Source of the DNA: Chryseobacterium sp. 18061
GTDB lineage: Bacteria > Pseudomonadota > Gammaproteobacteria > Enterobacterales > Enterobacteriaceae
Reading direction: 5' to 3'
Length of the DNA: 64,000 bases
Assembly (NCBI GenBank): GCA_902706205.1
Contig: CACSKA010000005.1
Coordinates: forward strand, 310,001-374,000
The translations under genes were made by a program, and so were the position numbers. This document shows positions 8,843 through 16,212 of the stretch, one piece after another. Numbering within the stretch: the first letter of the stretch is position 1; every line of letters begins with the position of its first letter. Below the pieces are notes generated by a model. The model saw nothing but the letters and a program-made list of their open reading frames with translations. It had not been told where the DNA came from and ran no database searches.

Positions 8843-8985
8843 GGGCTAAACGCGCCGCGAACAGCAGGAACGCGGCCCCGGTTGCGCGATCCATCCATTT
8901 CACCACCGCCTGTTTTTCTTTCTCATTCTGCGTTCGCAGATTCGCTGCGCGCATCATGTGCGGGTTAAAAACTGTTAGTGGTTCG
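8829..8985 (-). pseudogene. Eroded C-terminus of a LysE/RhtB-family exporter
   Basis: Read on the minus strand, this stretch gives MMRAANLRTQNEKEKQAVV followed by KWMDRATGAAFLLFAARLAL and a TAA at 8829. The WMDRATGAxFxxFxxRLAL pattern is typical of the last transmembrane helix of RhtB/LysE amino-acid exporters. Upstream sequence is lost. Its last codons overlap the end of the anti-sigma gene on the other strand. No start or ribosome site exists, so it is a relic. The gap 8843-9037 holds nothing else that I can identify. Confidence 0.72.
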
Positions 8986-9037
8986 CGGGCGTAATGCTTA
9001 AAGAAATGACAACAGGGGGCGCAATATCCCCTGTTTT

Positions 9038-9667
9038 CTATGTGACCGTTGGTGGTTGCTCGTTCAAACTACGCTCTGATCTCAGCTGGTAGAAGTAATA
9101 AGCGATGCTTGAGGTCAGGCACAACGTATAACCGAACGACTCAGCGCCTTCTTCAACCATGTTTTTCACGACCCGAAGATACTCATCTCCGAGCACTGAT
9201 TCCCATAGCGAGTGCATACCGAACAATCTTGAAAAGACTAAAATACATAACAACCCGGAAATCATCATTCCGTAGTAAGGCGTAAGCGGATAGCGTGAAA
9301 GTTCAGCCAATGTCCTGCGATGTTGTCTTGCTGTGTAAGCAATCACAATGATGGAGGAGAATAAAGCAAACCATACCCAGCTACCGTGAGAGATGAGATC
9401 GAATAAACCATCGAGTTCACGAATCAGCATCGCAAGGAAAAAACCACCGATCAGGAGATTACAGTTACGCATGAATGCGGAGTCATTAACCAACTTGAAG
9501 TGAATGGCTATTATCGCCGCAAGCATTCCTGCTTGAAGTGTTTCGGTTACGGATATCTCGCCGAGTTTATCTTGCAGAACATGCACATCGAGCCACAAAC
9601 CGAACAACACAGCACTTGCCAAAACGGCAGCAAGAAGAATGTAAATCATGGTGCGTACTAAAGGCAT
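9038..9667 (-). CDS. Unidentified inner-membrane protein
   Basis: I do not recognise this 209-residue protein. It has five or six hydrophobic segments: residues ~6-26, 40-60, 70-90, 95-112, 135-155 and a short one near 185-200. Charged connectors include IRELDGLFDLISHG and ARQHRRTLAELSRY. A conserved-looking polar stretch LRVVKNMVEEGAESFGY lies before the last segment, and the C-terminus is short and cytosol-like. The ribosome site (TGGGA, 8 nt from ATG) is modest. The codon use and length suggest a real gene. It lies alone between the sigma-factor operon relic and the ABC importer, with nothing to suggest a partner. Confidence 0.7.
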   Translation of the reverse strand: MPLVRTMIYILLAAVLASAVLFGLWLDVHVLQDKLGEISVTETLQAGMLAAIIAIHFKLVNDSAFMRNCNLLIGGFFLAMLIRELDGLFDLISHGSWVWFALFSSIIVIAYTARQHRRTLAELSRYPLTPYYGMMISGLLCILVFSRLFGMHSLWESVLGDEYLRVVKNMVEEGAESFGYTLCLTSSIAYYFYQLRSERSLNEQPPTVT

Positions 9668-10012
9668 AACAATCCCATTAAGTGTATCTAACGCGATGTT
9701 ACAGCTTTCAGAGACAAGCAGATTGGCTAACCGTGTTATTCCTACCCTTTTCTAACATTCGAGTTTATAAGTGGTCTCGCAGTCTATTTGCGAGGCAGGG
9801 TCAGTGCACGGCTACGCCTGCGTTTTGGCCCAGTAGCCACGCGGAAACAAGCTAAGGCTCACGCTCTTTTCGTGGTTTTAATGGTGTTTATTGCTTTAAA
9901 AATGCCAGAAATCACACTTCAGGCAGAGAGAGTCCCTCCCCCTATTGCCTACTGAACGCAATAGGCTATGTTGACTTTTAGTTCCTCAAATGTAACTAAA
10001 AGGTTAACTACA
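9668..10012. promoter_or_regulatory. Upstream region of the ABC importer, with hairpin CCTATTGC/GCAATAGG
   Basis: This 345-bp gap lies between the divergent membrane protein and binding-protein genes and must hold both promoters. A perfect 8-bp inverted repeat, CCTATTGC (9941-9948) and GCAATAGG (9958-9965), lies about 50 bp before the binding-protein ATG. It could be an operator or leader hairpin. I see no clear Fur box and no further gene. Confidence 0.4.
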
Positions 10013-11101
10013 ATGTCGAACACATTCCGTATTTCTCTGATCTCTGCCGCAGTTTTCATTTCATCCTCCGCGTTCTCAGCCCTGCCGCAGGGCTATCCGG
10101 CTGACTATCAGCACGTTGTCGATGCCGCGACTAAAGAAGGCAAAGTGGTTATCTACTCCACCACTGACACCAAAGCCGCCGGGCCACTGATTAAAGGTTT
10201 TGAAGCGACCTATCCGGGCATTAAAGTTGAATATAACGATATGAACAGTACCGAACTGTACAACCGTTTTATCAGCGAACAGGCCGCAGGCGGCGGCAGT
10301 GGCGACGTGGTCTGGAGCTCATCGATGGATACGGCGCTCAAGCTCGCCACCGATTACGCCCAGGAGTACACCTCACCTGAACAGAGCCAGCTGCCGAAAT
10401 GGGCGGTGTGGAAAAATAAAGCCTACGGCACGACCTACGAGCCAGTGGTCTTTATCTATAACAAACGGCTGATCCCGGCCAACGAAGTCCCGGATTCTCA
10501 CACGGCGCTGGCAAAGCTCATCGCCAGCCAGACCGACAAATTCAAAGGCAAAGTCACTACCTACGATATCGAGAAATCTGGTCTCGGCTTTATGCTCTCG
10601 GTACAGGATTCCAAAGCCGATCCTAATTATTTCAAAACCCTGGCTGACGTAGCCAAAGGCGGCCTCGCCGTACAGTCCTCGACCGGCACGATGATGGAAA
10701 GGGTCTCCTCGGGCGAAAACCTGGTCGGTTTCAATATCCTGGGTTCCTACGCAGAAGCACGTGCCAAAACGGATCCCTCGCTGGGGATTTCCTATCCGAA
10801 AGATTACACCCTGGTGCTGTCGCGCGTTTCCTTCATCAGCCAGCAAGCGCAAAACAGCAATGCCGCCAGGCTGTGGCTGGACTATGTGCTGTCTGAAAAA
10901 GGGCAGAGCATTCTGGCGAATCAGGCCGACATTCCGTCTATCCGCAACGATATCGAAGGGAAAAACGACATCGACGGCATGACCAAAATGTTGGGCAACG
11001 CGCTGAAACCAATCCCGGTTGATGAATCTTTGCTGGAATACCTGCAGCCGAAAAAACGTCTGGATTACATCAAGCAGTGGCGCACCGCTGCCGCAAAATA
11101 G
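10013..11101 (+). CDS. ABC transporter periplasmic binding protein (AfuA/FbpA-like)
   Basis: Periplasmic solute receptor of the iron(III)/sugar-phosphate class (SBP cluster D), 362 residues. The ATG at 10013 places a signal peptide at the N-terminus (MSNTFRISLISAAVFISSSA, cleaved near SAFSA-LP). An earlier TTG/ATG would put extra residues ahead of the signal peptide. The mature part begins with the family pattern KEGKVVIYSTTDTKAAGPLI. Relatives annotated as iron receptors include AfuA, which binds hexose and heptose phosphates, so the ligand is uncertain. The permease and ATPase genes follow. A hairpin and a REP unit after this gene may keep binding protein mRNA in excess. Confidence 0.85.
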   Translation: MSNTFRISLISAAVFISSSAFSALPQGYPADYQHVVDAATKEGKVVIYSTTDTKAAGPLIKGFEATYPGIKVEYNDMNSTELYNRFISEQAAGGGSGDVVWSSSMDTALKLATDYAQEYTSPEQSQLPKWAVWKNKAYGTTYEPVVFIYNKRLIPANEVPDSHTALAKLIASQTDKFKGKVTTYDIEKSGLGFMLSVQDSKADPNYFKTLADVAKGGLAVQSSTGTMMERVSSGENLVGFNILGSYAEARAKTDPSLGISYPKDYTLVLSRVSFISQQAQNSNAARLWLDYVLSEKGQSILANQADIPSIRNDIEGKNDIDGMTKMLGNALKPIPVDESLLEYLQPKKRLDYIKQWRTAAAK

Positions 11102-11109
11102 TGGCATAA

Positions 11110-11186
11110 AATGGGGAATGGCGTTTCGCCTATTCCCCTACAACAGCAATTCGTAGGTCGGATAAGCGTGAGCACCATCCGACATC
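11110..11186 (+). repeat. Intra-operon hairpin plus REP unit
   Basis: GGGGAATGGCG, TTT loop and CGCCTATTCCCC form a strong stem at 11111-11137. It is followed at 11153-11186 by a REP-like palindrome (GTCGGATAAGCG ... CATCCGAC). Such elements between a binding-protein gene and its permease commonly raise the upstream mRNA level by blocking 3' exonucleases or by partial termination. Confidence 0.65.
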
Positions 11187-11199
11187 TAAGGGACTTCGT

Positions 11200-12969
11200 A
11201 TGAATGCATTACGCAGAAAGTGGCAAAGCCTGCCGCGTGGCATTGTGGTGTTGATAACCGCGCTGGTTATCTACACCCCGCTGTCGTTCATCGTGATACA
11301 AAGTTTCCTTTCCGCTCCATTCTTCTCGCCGTCGAAGGAGTGGAGCCTTGAATCCTTTGGCTTTATTTTCACCGATCCTGATTTCTACAAGGCCCTCAAG
11401 AGTGGCTTTATTCTGGCGTTCGGCCTGGTGATTATCGCGATACCGCTCGGCGGGGTGCTGGCGTTCCTGATGGTGCGCACCGATTTACCTGGCAGACGCC
11501 TGATCGAGCCGCTGATCCTCGTACCTATCTTTGTTTCGCCAATGGTGCTGGGCTTTGGCTACGTGGTGGCCGCAGGTCCGGTGGGCTTCTTCTCGCTGTG
11601 GGCGCAATCGCTGATTGGCTTCGTGCCGTGGAACATCTACGACATGTCGAGCATCGTGGTGATCGCCGGTCTGACGCACGTGCCGCACGCCTATTTGTAC
11701 ATCTCCTCGGCACTGCGCAGCGTCGGTTCCGATGTGGAAGAAGCCGCGCGTATCGCCGGGGCATCGCCATTGCAGGTGATGACCTCCGTGAGCTTGCCGA
11801 TGGTGAGACCGTCGATTCTGTATGCCATCGTGCTGCTGTTTTTCCTCGGGCTGGAAGTGTTCGGGCTGATGCTGGTACTGGGCGATCCGGAAGGCAATAT
11901 GGTGCTGGCGACCTATCTGTACCAGCTCACCAACAAACTCGGTACGCCGTCCTATCATCTGATGGCGGCGGTCGCAGTGGTGCTTATTTGCATCACTATT
12001 CCGCTGGTGATGTTGCAGCGCCGGTTGATGCGCACCGCCAACCGTTTTGTGACCGTGAAAGGGAAAGCCTCGCAAGCGCGCGCGTTGCCATTGGGCAAAT
12101 GGCGCTGGGTTGCCGGTGCCGTCGTGGCTTTCTGGCTGACGGTGACCATTGGCGTGCCGCTGTTGGGCGTTATCCTGCGTGCCTTTATCTCCAATTGGGG
12201 CGTTGGCGTGTCCATCTGGAATGAGCTTTCGCTCGACACTTTCCGCACCATCTGGGCGCAGCCGAATCTGCTGCGGGCCATCGTCAACTCGATGGCGATT
12301 GGCGTCTTTGGCGGCGCGCTGGCGGTGGGCTGTTATCTGTTTGTCGGCATCGCTATGCACCGAAAACCGGACAACACCACCCGCTTCCTCGATTACAGCG
12401 TGCTGGTTCCGCGGGCAGTTCCCGGCCTGCTCGCCGGACTGGCGTTCCTGTGGATGTTCCTGTTTCTGCCGATGTGGCTCGATAACGCGCTCAAATCCGG
12501 CTGGCTTTCAGGGATGCCGTGGTCGCAGTGGCTGCGCGATAACCTGATTGTCTGGCTGCGATCGCTGCGCAGCACCATTTTCAGTGTCTGGCTGGCGTAT
12601 ACCGTGGTGTGGATGGCGTATGGGCTGCGGTTGATTTCCTCTACGCTGTTGCAGGTAGGCCCAGAACTGGAAGAAGCCGCCCGCAGCGCCGGGGCCACGC
12701 GCGGGCAAATTACCCGCCACGTCACTATTCCGCTCGCCCGTTATGGCCTGATTGGCTCGTGGCTGCTGATGTTCCTGATTTTTGAGCGTGAATATTCAAC
12801 CGGGGTGTATCTGCTGTCGCCGGGCACCGAAACCATCGGCTCGATGCTGGTTTCCCTGTGGGCGGCGGGCGCGATTGATATCGTGGCGGCGCTGTCGTTT
12901 ATCAACATTCTGCTGGTAGTCGTAGGCCTGGGCATTGCCCTTCGTTTTGGAGTCAAATTACATGATTGA
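11200..12969 (+). CDS. Fused two-domain ABC importer permease (AfuB/FbpB-like)
   Basis: Inner-membrane permease of 589 residues made of two BPD_transp_1 halves in one chain, with about twelve transmembrane segments. Each half carries an EAA coupling loop that docks to the ATPase: VEEAARIAGASPLQVMTSVS in the N-terminal half and LEEAARSAGATRGQITRHVT in the C-terminal half. Fusion of both halves is usual in the FbpB/AfuB/ThiP class. The ATG at 11200 follows GGGAC at good spacing. The stop codon overlaps the start of the ATPase gene by 8 bp, so the two are translationally coupled. Confidence 0.9.
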   Translation: MNALRRKWQSLPRGIVVLITALVIYTPLSFIVIQSFLSAPFFSPSKEWSLESFGFIFTDPDFYKALKSGFILAFGLVIIAIPLGGVLAFLMVRTDLPGRRLIEPLILVPIFVSPMVLGFGYVVAAGPVGFFSLWAQSLIGFVPWNIYDMSSIVVIAGLTHVPHAYLYISSALRSVGSDVEEAARIAGASPLQVMTSVSLPMVRPSILYAIVLLFFLGLEVFGLMLVLGDPEGNMVLATYLYQLTNKLGTPSYHLMAAVAVVLICITIPLVMLQRRLMRTANRFVTVKGKASQARALPLGKWRWVAGAVVAFWLTVTIGVPLLGVILRAFISNWGVGVSIWNELSLDTFRTIWAQPNLLRAIVNSMAIGVFGGALAVGCYLFVGIAMHRKPDNTTRFLDYSVLVPRAVPGLLAGLAFLWMFLFLPMWLDNALKSGWLSGMPWSQWLRDNLIVWLRSLRSTIFSVWLAYTVVWMAYGLRLISSTLLQVGPELEEAARSAGATRGQITRHVTIPLARYGLIGSWLLMFLIFEREYSTGVYLLSPGTETIGSMLVSLWAAGAIDIVAALSFINILLVVVGLGIALRFGVKLHD

Positions 12970-14032
12970 ATTATCGGTCGAGAACCTGCATTTAACCTAC
13001 GGCGACAATCCGGTATTAAAAGGCGTGGCCATGAACCTGAAACGCGGTGAAGTGGTTTCCCTGCTCGGTCCCTCCGGCAGCGGTAAAACCACATTACTGC
13101 GCGCGGTTGCCGGGCTGGAAAAACCCACTCAAGGCTCTATCACCATCGGCAGCAACAAAGTGTACGACGGCACACCGCGCAGCGAAGTTCCGGCGGAAGA
13201 GCGCAATCTTGGGTTGGTGTTTCAGTCATACGCCCTTTGGCCGCACAAAACCGTGTTTGAAAACGTGGCCTATCCGTTGAAGCTGCGCAAAGTGCCCGCC
13301 AAAGAAATGACCCAGCGGGTGCAGGACGTGCTGGACCAGCTCGGGCTGGGGCATCTGGGTAAACGCCATCCGCATCAGCTTTCCGGAGGACAACAGCAGC
13401 GCGTGGCAATTGGTCGGGCGCTGGTCTACAACCCGCCGGTGATCCTGCTGGATGAACCGCTTTCAAACCTGGATGCCAAACTGCGCGAAGAGGCCCGCGT
13501 GTTCCTGCGCGAGCTGATCATCAAACTCGGGTTATCCGCGCTGATGGTGACGCACGATCAGAATGAGGCGATGGCGATTTCCGATAGGATCCTGCTGCTC
13601 AATAACGGAAAGATTGAACAACAGGGCACGCCGCAGGAGATGTACGGCTCGCCGAAAACGCTGTTTACCGCTGAGTTCATGGGCAGCAATAACCGCCTAA
13701 ATGGCAAAGTCACGGAAATGCGCGACGGCAAAGCGCGGATCGAAGGCCGCGGATGGGCGCTATGGGGCCTTGCTGGTGAAGGGGTACAAATCGGGCAAGA
13801 AGGTACCGCCGTTATCCGTGTGGAACGCGTGGCAATCGTTGATGGCCCGGGTGACAATCAGCTTGAGTTACCGCTGTTGACCAGCATGTATCTGGGCGAT
13901 CGTTGGGAATATCTGTTCCGCACGGCGGGCGATGATTTTGTTATTCGGGCTTACGGTAACGAGGTGCTCGACCCGAAGAATTGTCATCTGGTGCTGCCGG
14001 AAAAACACGTTTGGATCTTCCCGAAGGCCTGA
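12962..14032 (+). CDS. ABC importer ATP-binding protein (FbpC/AfuC-like)
   Basis: Cytosolic ATPase of 356 residues that powers the importer. Walker A is GPSGSGKTT near residue 37, the Q-loop is VFQSYALWPHKTVFENV, the signature is LSGGQQQRVAIGRAL, Walker B is VILLDEPLSNLDAKL and the switch His is in MVTHDQNEA. A ~120-residue C-terminal TOBE-type regulatory domain follows. The ATG at 12962 lies in the last codons of the permease gene (overlap ATGATTGA). Earlier in-frame starts are inside the permease and lack a ribosome site. Together with the two preceding genes it makes a complete importer. Confidence 0.92.
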   Translation: MIELSVENLHLTYGDNPVLKGVAMNLKRGEVVSLLGPSGSGKTTLLRAVAGLEKPTQGSITIGSNKVYDGTPRSEVPAEERNLGLVFQSYALWPHKTVFENVAYPLKLRKVPAKEMTQRVQDVLDQLGLGHLGKRHPHQLSGGQQQRVAIGRALVYNPPVILLDEPLSNLDAKLREEARVFLRELIIKLGLSALMVTHDQNEAMAISDRILLLNNGKIEQQGTPQEMYGSPKTLFTAEFMGSNNRLNGKVTEMRDGKARIEGRGWALWGLAGEGVQIGQEGTAVIRVERVAIVDGPGDNQLELPLLTSMYLGDRWEYLFRTAGDDFVIRAYGNEVLDPKNCHLVLPEKHVWIFPKA

Positions 14033-14380
14033 CGCCAAAAAGGGCACGCCAGTCAGTGGGGATTCGCTTCGCTTATCCCCCACGACCCAACTCACATTTG
14101 CTGCCGGTCAGGTCAGGGAAGCGCCACCCGTCTCCCACTTACTGGCATTCTTCTTCCTGAGTCTGGTGGATTTTGTCGAGCTGGTCTCGGTTAATCCGAA
14201 CGGGGCTTAAATTGCGTGGTGTGGCCATTGTGTAGCGGAGATTACAATCACTGCCTCAATAATTGTTATTAATGAATATATTGCGTGTATTTCTGTTAAT
14301 CAATGAACATCAATGATTACAAATAATTATTAATGAACGGGGTATGTTTATTTAGATAATTCAAAAAATGGAGTTTTATA
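14033..14380. other. Junction between ABC operon and T6SS cargo module
   Basis: This 348-bp gap holds a repeat-related segment (14034-14091, described separately), a middle part of ordinary composition, and from ~14216 a very AT-rich stretch that probably carries the hcp promoter. The change in base composition marks the border of accessory DNA. No convincing gene is present; a 29-codon minus-strand reading at 14153-14240 is too short to call. Confidence 0.6.
14034..14091. repeat. Left copy of imperfect direct repeat flanking the T6SS cargo module
   Basis: This segment contains CCAAAAAGGGCACGCCAGTC then AGTGGGG and, after a gap, CCCCCACGACCCAAC. It aligns with 15694-15749 (CCAAAAACACGCCTCCAGTC, CTGGGA, CCCCTACTGCCAAAC). 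The two copies bracket hcp, the effector gene and the immunity gene. They may be terminators of a common type or scars of insertion or duplication. Confidence 0.5.
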
Positions 14381-14872
14381 ATGGCTATCCCGGTTTATCT
14401 ATGGCTTTACGAGGAAGGCGGAAAATTACTAAAAGGCGGAGTAGACGTTACAGGTAGAGAGGGAAGTATAGAACTGGTAGGGTTGCAGCATGATGTATTT
14501 ATCCCCAATGACGATATGACCGGTGCGACTACCGGAACCCGCCAGCATGAGGCGTACACCTTCGAAAAAGAGATTGATGCATCATCCCCGCTCTTATATC
14601 GCGCATTAACCACGGGCCGAACCTTAAAGAATGCTGAGTTCAGGTTTTACAGAATTAATGATAACGGCTACGAACAAGAGTATTTCAACGTACAGCTAGA
14701 GAACGTGAAGATTTGCCACGTCGTACCGGTGATGTTTGATACAAAAGATCCTGATTTTGAAAAATACGGACACATAGAACACGTTGGCCTGCGTTATGAA
14801 AAAATCACCTGGAATTATGTAGACGGTAACATACAGCACGCTGACAGCTGGAAAGAGCGTATAACCGCATAA
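14381..14872 (+). CDS. hcp: Hcp-family type VI secretion tube protein
   Basis: Hcp forms the hexameric inner tube of the type VI secretion system and carries small effectors in its lumen. The protein is 163 residues, as usual, starting MAIPVYLWL and containing the family segments VDVTGREGSIELVGLQHDV, TGTRQHEAYTFEKEIDASSP and FNVQLENVKICHVVPVM. ATG follows GGAG at 7 nt. No other secretion-system structural gene lies in the window, so this is an orphan Hcp that would depend on a T6SS encoded elsewhere. The effector gene starts 11 bp downstream, in the same operon. Confidence 0.95.
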   Translation: MAIPVYLWLYEEGGKLLKGGVDVTGREGSIELVGLQHDVFIPNDDMTGATTGTRQHEAYTFEKEIDASSPLLYRALTTGRTLKNAEFRFYRINDNGYEQEYFNVQLENVKICHVVPVMFDTKDPDFEKYGHIEHVGLRYEKITWNYVDGNIQHADSWKERITA

Positions 14873-14883
14873 GGAGATCACAC

Positions 14884-15252
14884 ATGGCTAAATGGTTATA
14901 TAAGCAAAGTACCGGTGAGCTTTATCGCGATGGCAAGTTAATTGAAACAGGCTATTCCGGTTCGCTGACGAATAAAAATAACCCGGACCGTGAAAACGTT
15001 CGCGGAATGGGACCAATCCCGCGCGGCATATGGAAAATCGGGCACTCCGGCACCAGCAAAGGCCCGCTTACCATTACGTTAAAACACATCAGCGGCAATG
15101 CGTATGAACGTGATATGAAAACGTTCCGTATGCATGGCGATAAGCGTGTAGGCGTTGCAGGATTCGCATCAGAAGGTTGCATTATCATGAGTCCTTCTAC
15201 GCGTCTGTTAGTGAAAAACGACACAGGGTCTGAATTGGAGGTGGTGAGGTGA
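14884..15252 (+). CDS. Tlde1-like L,D-transpeptidase T6SS effector (DUF2778)
   Basis: A 122-residue protein of the DUF2778 family. Salmonella Tlde1, a T6SS antibacterial effector, cuts peptidoglycan tetrapeptides and exchanges D-amino acids in the target periplasm. The catalytic pair is visible: His84 in FRMHGDKRVG and Cys99 in FASEGCIIMSPSTR (SxGC motif). The N-terminal part (TGELYRDGKLI, GMGPIPRGIWKIG) fits the family. There is no signal peptide, as expected for a cargo delivered by Hcp. Strong ribosome site (GGAG). The GTG start of the immunity gene overlaps its TGA stop codon. Confidence 0.9.
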   Translation: MAKWLYKQSTGELYRDGKLIETGYSGSLTNKNNPDRENVRGMGPIPRGIWKIGHSGTSKGPLTITLKHISGNAYERDMKTFRMHGDKRVGVAGFASEGCIIMSPSTRLLVKNDTGSELEVVR

Positions 15253-15680
15253 ATCGCGCGGTTCTGCTATCCCTGGCATTTACATCTGTATTGGTATTCG
15301 CCGCCGAACCCGGTAGCGAGTGCGCAACGCCTGGGCGCTTCATTGAACAGGGGCTTTTCTCTGCCTTCACAAAGGATTTAATTATTGCCCCCTCTACCAT
15401 TGCGCGTGGGAAAACCACGGTGGAAGTATTGAGCATTACGCCTGTTTCTGACGTGTTTGCACGGCAGTTGGCGAAGACTGATAGCGCAACCGGTAACGGA
15501 TTATCGCAGAGCGACTATTACGGAATTTATCATAATGGTCATGTTATGAATCTGACAGCGCGTTACACGTACACCAGCACAGAAGGGATGCAGGATATTT
15601 TCATCGCCTCTGCACTGCTGAACGATGATGAATGCTCAGTCCGCCACAATGGTTATTTGACTGTCTCGCGCGAGTTTTGA
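15249..15680 (+). CDS. Tldi1-like periplasmic immunity protein
   Basis: A 143-residue exported protein with a short signal peptide (MNRAVLLSLAFTSVLVFA) and two Cys in the mature part (SECATPG near the start, DDECSVRH near the end), which could form a disulfide. Size, periplasmic address and position directly after the Tlde1-like gene match Tldi1, which protects the producer from L,D-transpeptidase poisoning. I assign immunity mainly from position, as such proteins are divergent. Start is GTG at 15249, overlapping the effector stop by 4 bp with GGAGG upstream, so translation is coupled. Confidence 0.8.
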   Translation: MNRAVLLSLAFTSVLVFAAEPGSECATPGRFIEQGLFSAFTKDLIIAPSTIARGKTTVEVLSITPVSDVFARQLAKTDSATGNGLSQSDYYGIYHNGHVMNLTARYTYTSTEGMQDIFIASALLNDDECSVRHNGYLTVSREF

Positions 15681-15693
15681 TAATAAATCCCCT

Positions 15694-15749
15694 CCCAAAA
15701 ACACGCCTCCAGTCACTGGGACGTGTTTCACTTTCCCCTACTGCCAAAC
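15694..15749. repeat. Right copy of imperfect direct repeat flanking the T6SS cargo module
   Basis: Related to 14034-14091 in the same orientation (see left copy). It starts just after the immunity gene and overlaps the stop codon of the eroded HNH gene on the minus strand. Confidence 0.5.
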
Positions 15750-15960
15750 CGGCTCATCAGTATTCGATTTTCCAGGATTGCAGTTTTCACACAATACCTG
15801 AAAATTAGAAAACTCAAGTGCCAGCTGCGGGTATTTGCGACGGGGTTTAATATGATCAACATGTAGCTTCACGCCATCTCGTCGAGAACGCCCACCGTAA
15901 ACACATTTCGCAGAATATTTTTAAGTGATTGATAAATAAAATTTTTATATTCACCAGGTT
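15738..15960 (-). pseudogene. Eroded HNH endonuclease gene fragment
   Basis: The minus strand reads SAKCVYGGRSRRDGVKLHVD then HIKPRRKYPQLALEFSNFQV and LCENCNPGKSN before a TAG at 15738. This is the zinc-binding and catalytic core of a small HNH nuclease (CxxC ... DHIKP ... CxxC). The first Cys pair is damaged (CVYG in place of CxxC), and the reading frame is lost upstream near 15925, where another frame reads PGEYKNFIYQSLKNIL. No start remains. The 532-bp gap 15681-16212 otherwise holds the flanking repeat and the island left end. Confidence 0.78.
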
Positions 15961-16088
15961 TATAGAAATCAACATCGTGTTGAATTCCGGTAGACCTCGC
16001 CAGATAACAAAATAAGCGCAATTATGCGACAGGGCTCACAGATACTGGATTTGTAGACTTTTGGAGGCGTTAATATAAGAAGTGAAAT

Positions 16089-16106
16089 TGGAGCGGGTGA
16101 AGGGAA
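16089..16106. other. Island attachment site, distal copy (att)
   Basis: TGGAGCGGGTGAAGGGAA is identical to the 3' end of the tRNA-Gly gene at 26342-26359 (read on the + strand). The two copies bound a 10,253-bp segment that carries a tyrosine integrase next to the tRNA, the usual layout of a tRNA-integrated island. Confidence 0.9.
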
Positions 16107-16121
16107 ATCACCCCCGCTCCA
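16089..16121. repeat. Hairpin at the distal att site
   Basis: TGGAGCGGG (16089-16097) pairs perfectly with CCCGCTCCA (16113-16121), and TGA/TCA adds to the stem. On the minus strand it reads like both acceptor-stem strands of the tRNA with the body deleted (GCGGGGGTGA ... TTCACCCGCTCCA). It could also act as a transcription terminator. Confidence 0.6.
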
Positions 16122-16165
16122 TAGTTCTCGTAATCTCATGGATTTATTAAGAAAAACTTGACGCA

Positions 16166-16189
16166 TTGTAGGAGGATTTTGTAGGAGGA
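16166..16189. other. Probable integrase arm-type sites, distal end
   Basis: Two tandem copies of TTGTAGGAGGA (16166-16176 and 16179-16189) lie about 60 bp inside the distal att site. A third copy lies at 26269-26279, about 63 bp inside the tRNA end, in the same orientation. Symmetric placement of an 11-bp word at both ends suggests binding by the integrase N-terminal domain. Confidence 0.6.
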
Positions 16190-16212
16190 ACTACAACGTT
16201 TTGCAAACTGCT

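Noticed and set aside
11525..12725. Several antisense frames over the permease gene
   Set aside because: His/Arg-rich translations without domains, produced by the opposite strand of a membrane-protein gene.
14153..14240. Short minus-strand reading MATPRNLSPVRINRDQLD... ending in TAA
   Set aside because: Only 29 codons, no ribosome site and no recognisable family. It may be a relic, but support is too weak.
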